NCBI RefSeq assembly: GCF_900115475.1
Contig: NZ_FOWP01000005.1
Coordinates: 248,001-312,000 of the forward strand
DNA: 64,000 nucleotides
Direction: 5' to 3'
Source: Ectopseudomonas composti
Lineage (GTDB): Bacteria; Pseudomonadota; Gammaproteobacteria; Pseudomonadales; Pseudomonadaceae
The number at the start of each line of letters is the position of its first letter. The stretch's first letter is position 1. The notes below the pieces were generated by a model, which saw nothing but the letters and a program-made list of their open reading frames with translations, made no database searches and was not told the origin of the DNA. Shown here one piece after another: positions 63,886 to 64,000 of this stretch. The position numbers and the translations under genes were made by a program.

Positions 63886-64000
63886 CATGCACAAGCCCGG
63901 TTACCGTCTAGCATTGTTCGCGACCCTTCTGACCGTGGTGGTCGTGCTACTGGGGGCCTACACCCGGCTCACCCATGCCGGCCTGGGCTGCCCGGATTGG
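63886..64000 (+). CDS. ctaA: Heme A synthase CtaA (Cox15), 3'-truncated by the window
   Basis: Only 38 codons are present: MHKPGYRLALFATLLT, a membrane span, then LGAYTRLTHAGLGCPDW, the diagnostic N-terminal motif of Cox15/CtaA. It oxidises the heme o methyl group to make heme a for the oxidase. AAGGAG precedes the ATG. The rest lies beyond the window. Confidence 0.93.

Overview
The window is gene-dense, high-GC (about 60-68 % in sampled core genes) gammaproteobacterial chromosome. Gene content and order point to Pseudomonas, most plausibly the P. mendocina / P. oleovorans (Ectopseudomonas) side of the genus. That placement is an inference from three things: an H2-type T6SS cluster in the P. 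aeruginosa PA1656-PA1671 order, a purK-purE-adh block and a LysR-aspA pair that I recall being contiguous in PAO1, and a coxB-coxA-ctaG-coxC-SURF1-ctaA operon. I see no tRNA, rRNA, CRISPR, insertion sequence or phage genes.

Region 1 (1-28,590, + strand) is a type VI secretion system. The core order is tssA (5'-truncated by the window edge), tssB, tssC, tssE, [PAAR-metallopeptidase effector and lipoprotein], tssF, tssG, tssH/clpV, sigma-54 activator, small lipoprotein, tagH/fha, tssJ, tssK, tssL, tssM, PP2C phosphatase, Ser/Thr kinase. It is followed by a vgrG island with a DUF4123 adaptor, two tandem DUF3304 lipoproteins and a DUF2235 Tle1-type phospholipase effector. Many genes overlap by 1-37 bases, so the cluster is probably one long operon plus the vgrG unit. 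Two effector/immunity modules stand out. The first (3787-5608) is inserted between tssE and tssF, which is not the P. aeruginosa H2 layout, and its toxin half is AT-richer than its surroundings. The second (23,900-28,549) shows a recent tandem duplication of the candidate immunity gene.

Region 2 (28,595-32,548, - strand) has a thioredoxin-fold-like exported protein, a DUF3299 exported protein, a GlsB/YeaQ membrane protein, a solute-binding protein, and purK and purE. An intrinsic-terminator-like hairpin lies in the purE leader. Region 3 (32,825-35,833, +) has a zinc alcohol dehydrogenase, an exported protein of unknown function and an AraC regulator. Region 4 (35,944-40,485, -) is a compact predicted operon of two PepSY-like proteins, a sialidase-like protein, an integral membrane protein and an LTA-synthase-like transferase.

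Region 5 (40,697-57,689) is mostly nitrogen and amino-acid metabolism: acetylpolyamine amidohydrolase with a polyamine-binding protein, LysR-aspA, a dicarboxylate/amino-acid symporter, a frameshifted MocR regulator divergent from a PaiB-type protein, GNAT acetyltransferases (two of them paralogues 4.7 kb apart), an AGCS symporter, L-asparaginase, a RidA protein, glutaminase and an AEC transporter. REP-like inverted repeats and a second repeat family fill several intergenic gaps.

Region 6 (57,880-64,000, +) is the aa3-type cytochrome c oxidase operon with a good sigma-70-like promoter. It continues with assembly factors into ctaA, which runs off the window.
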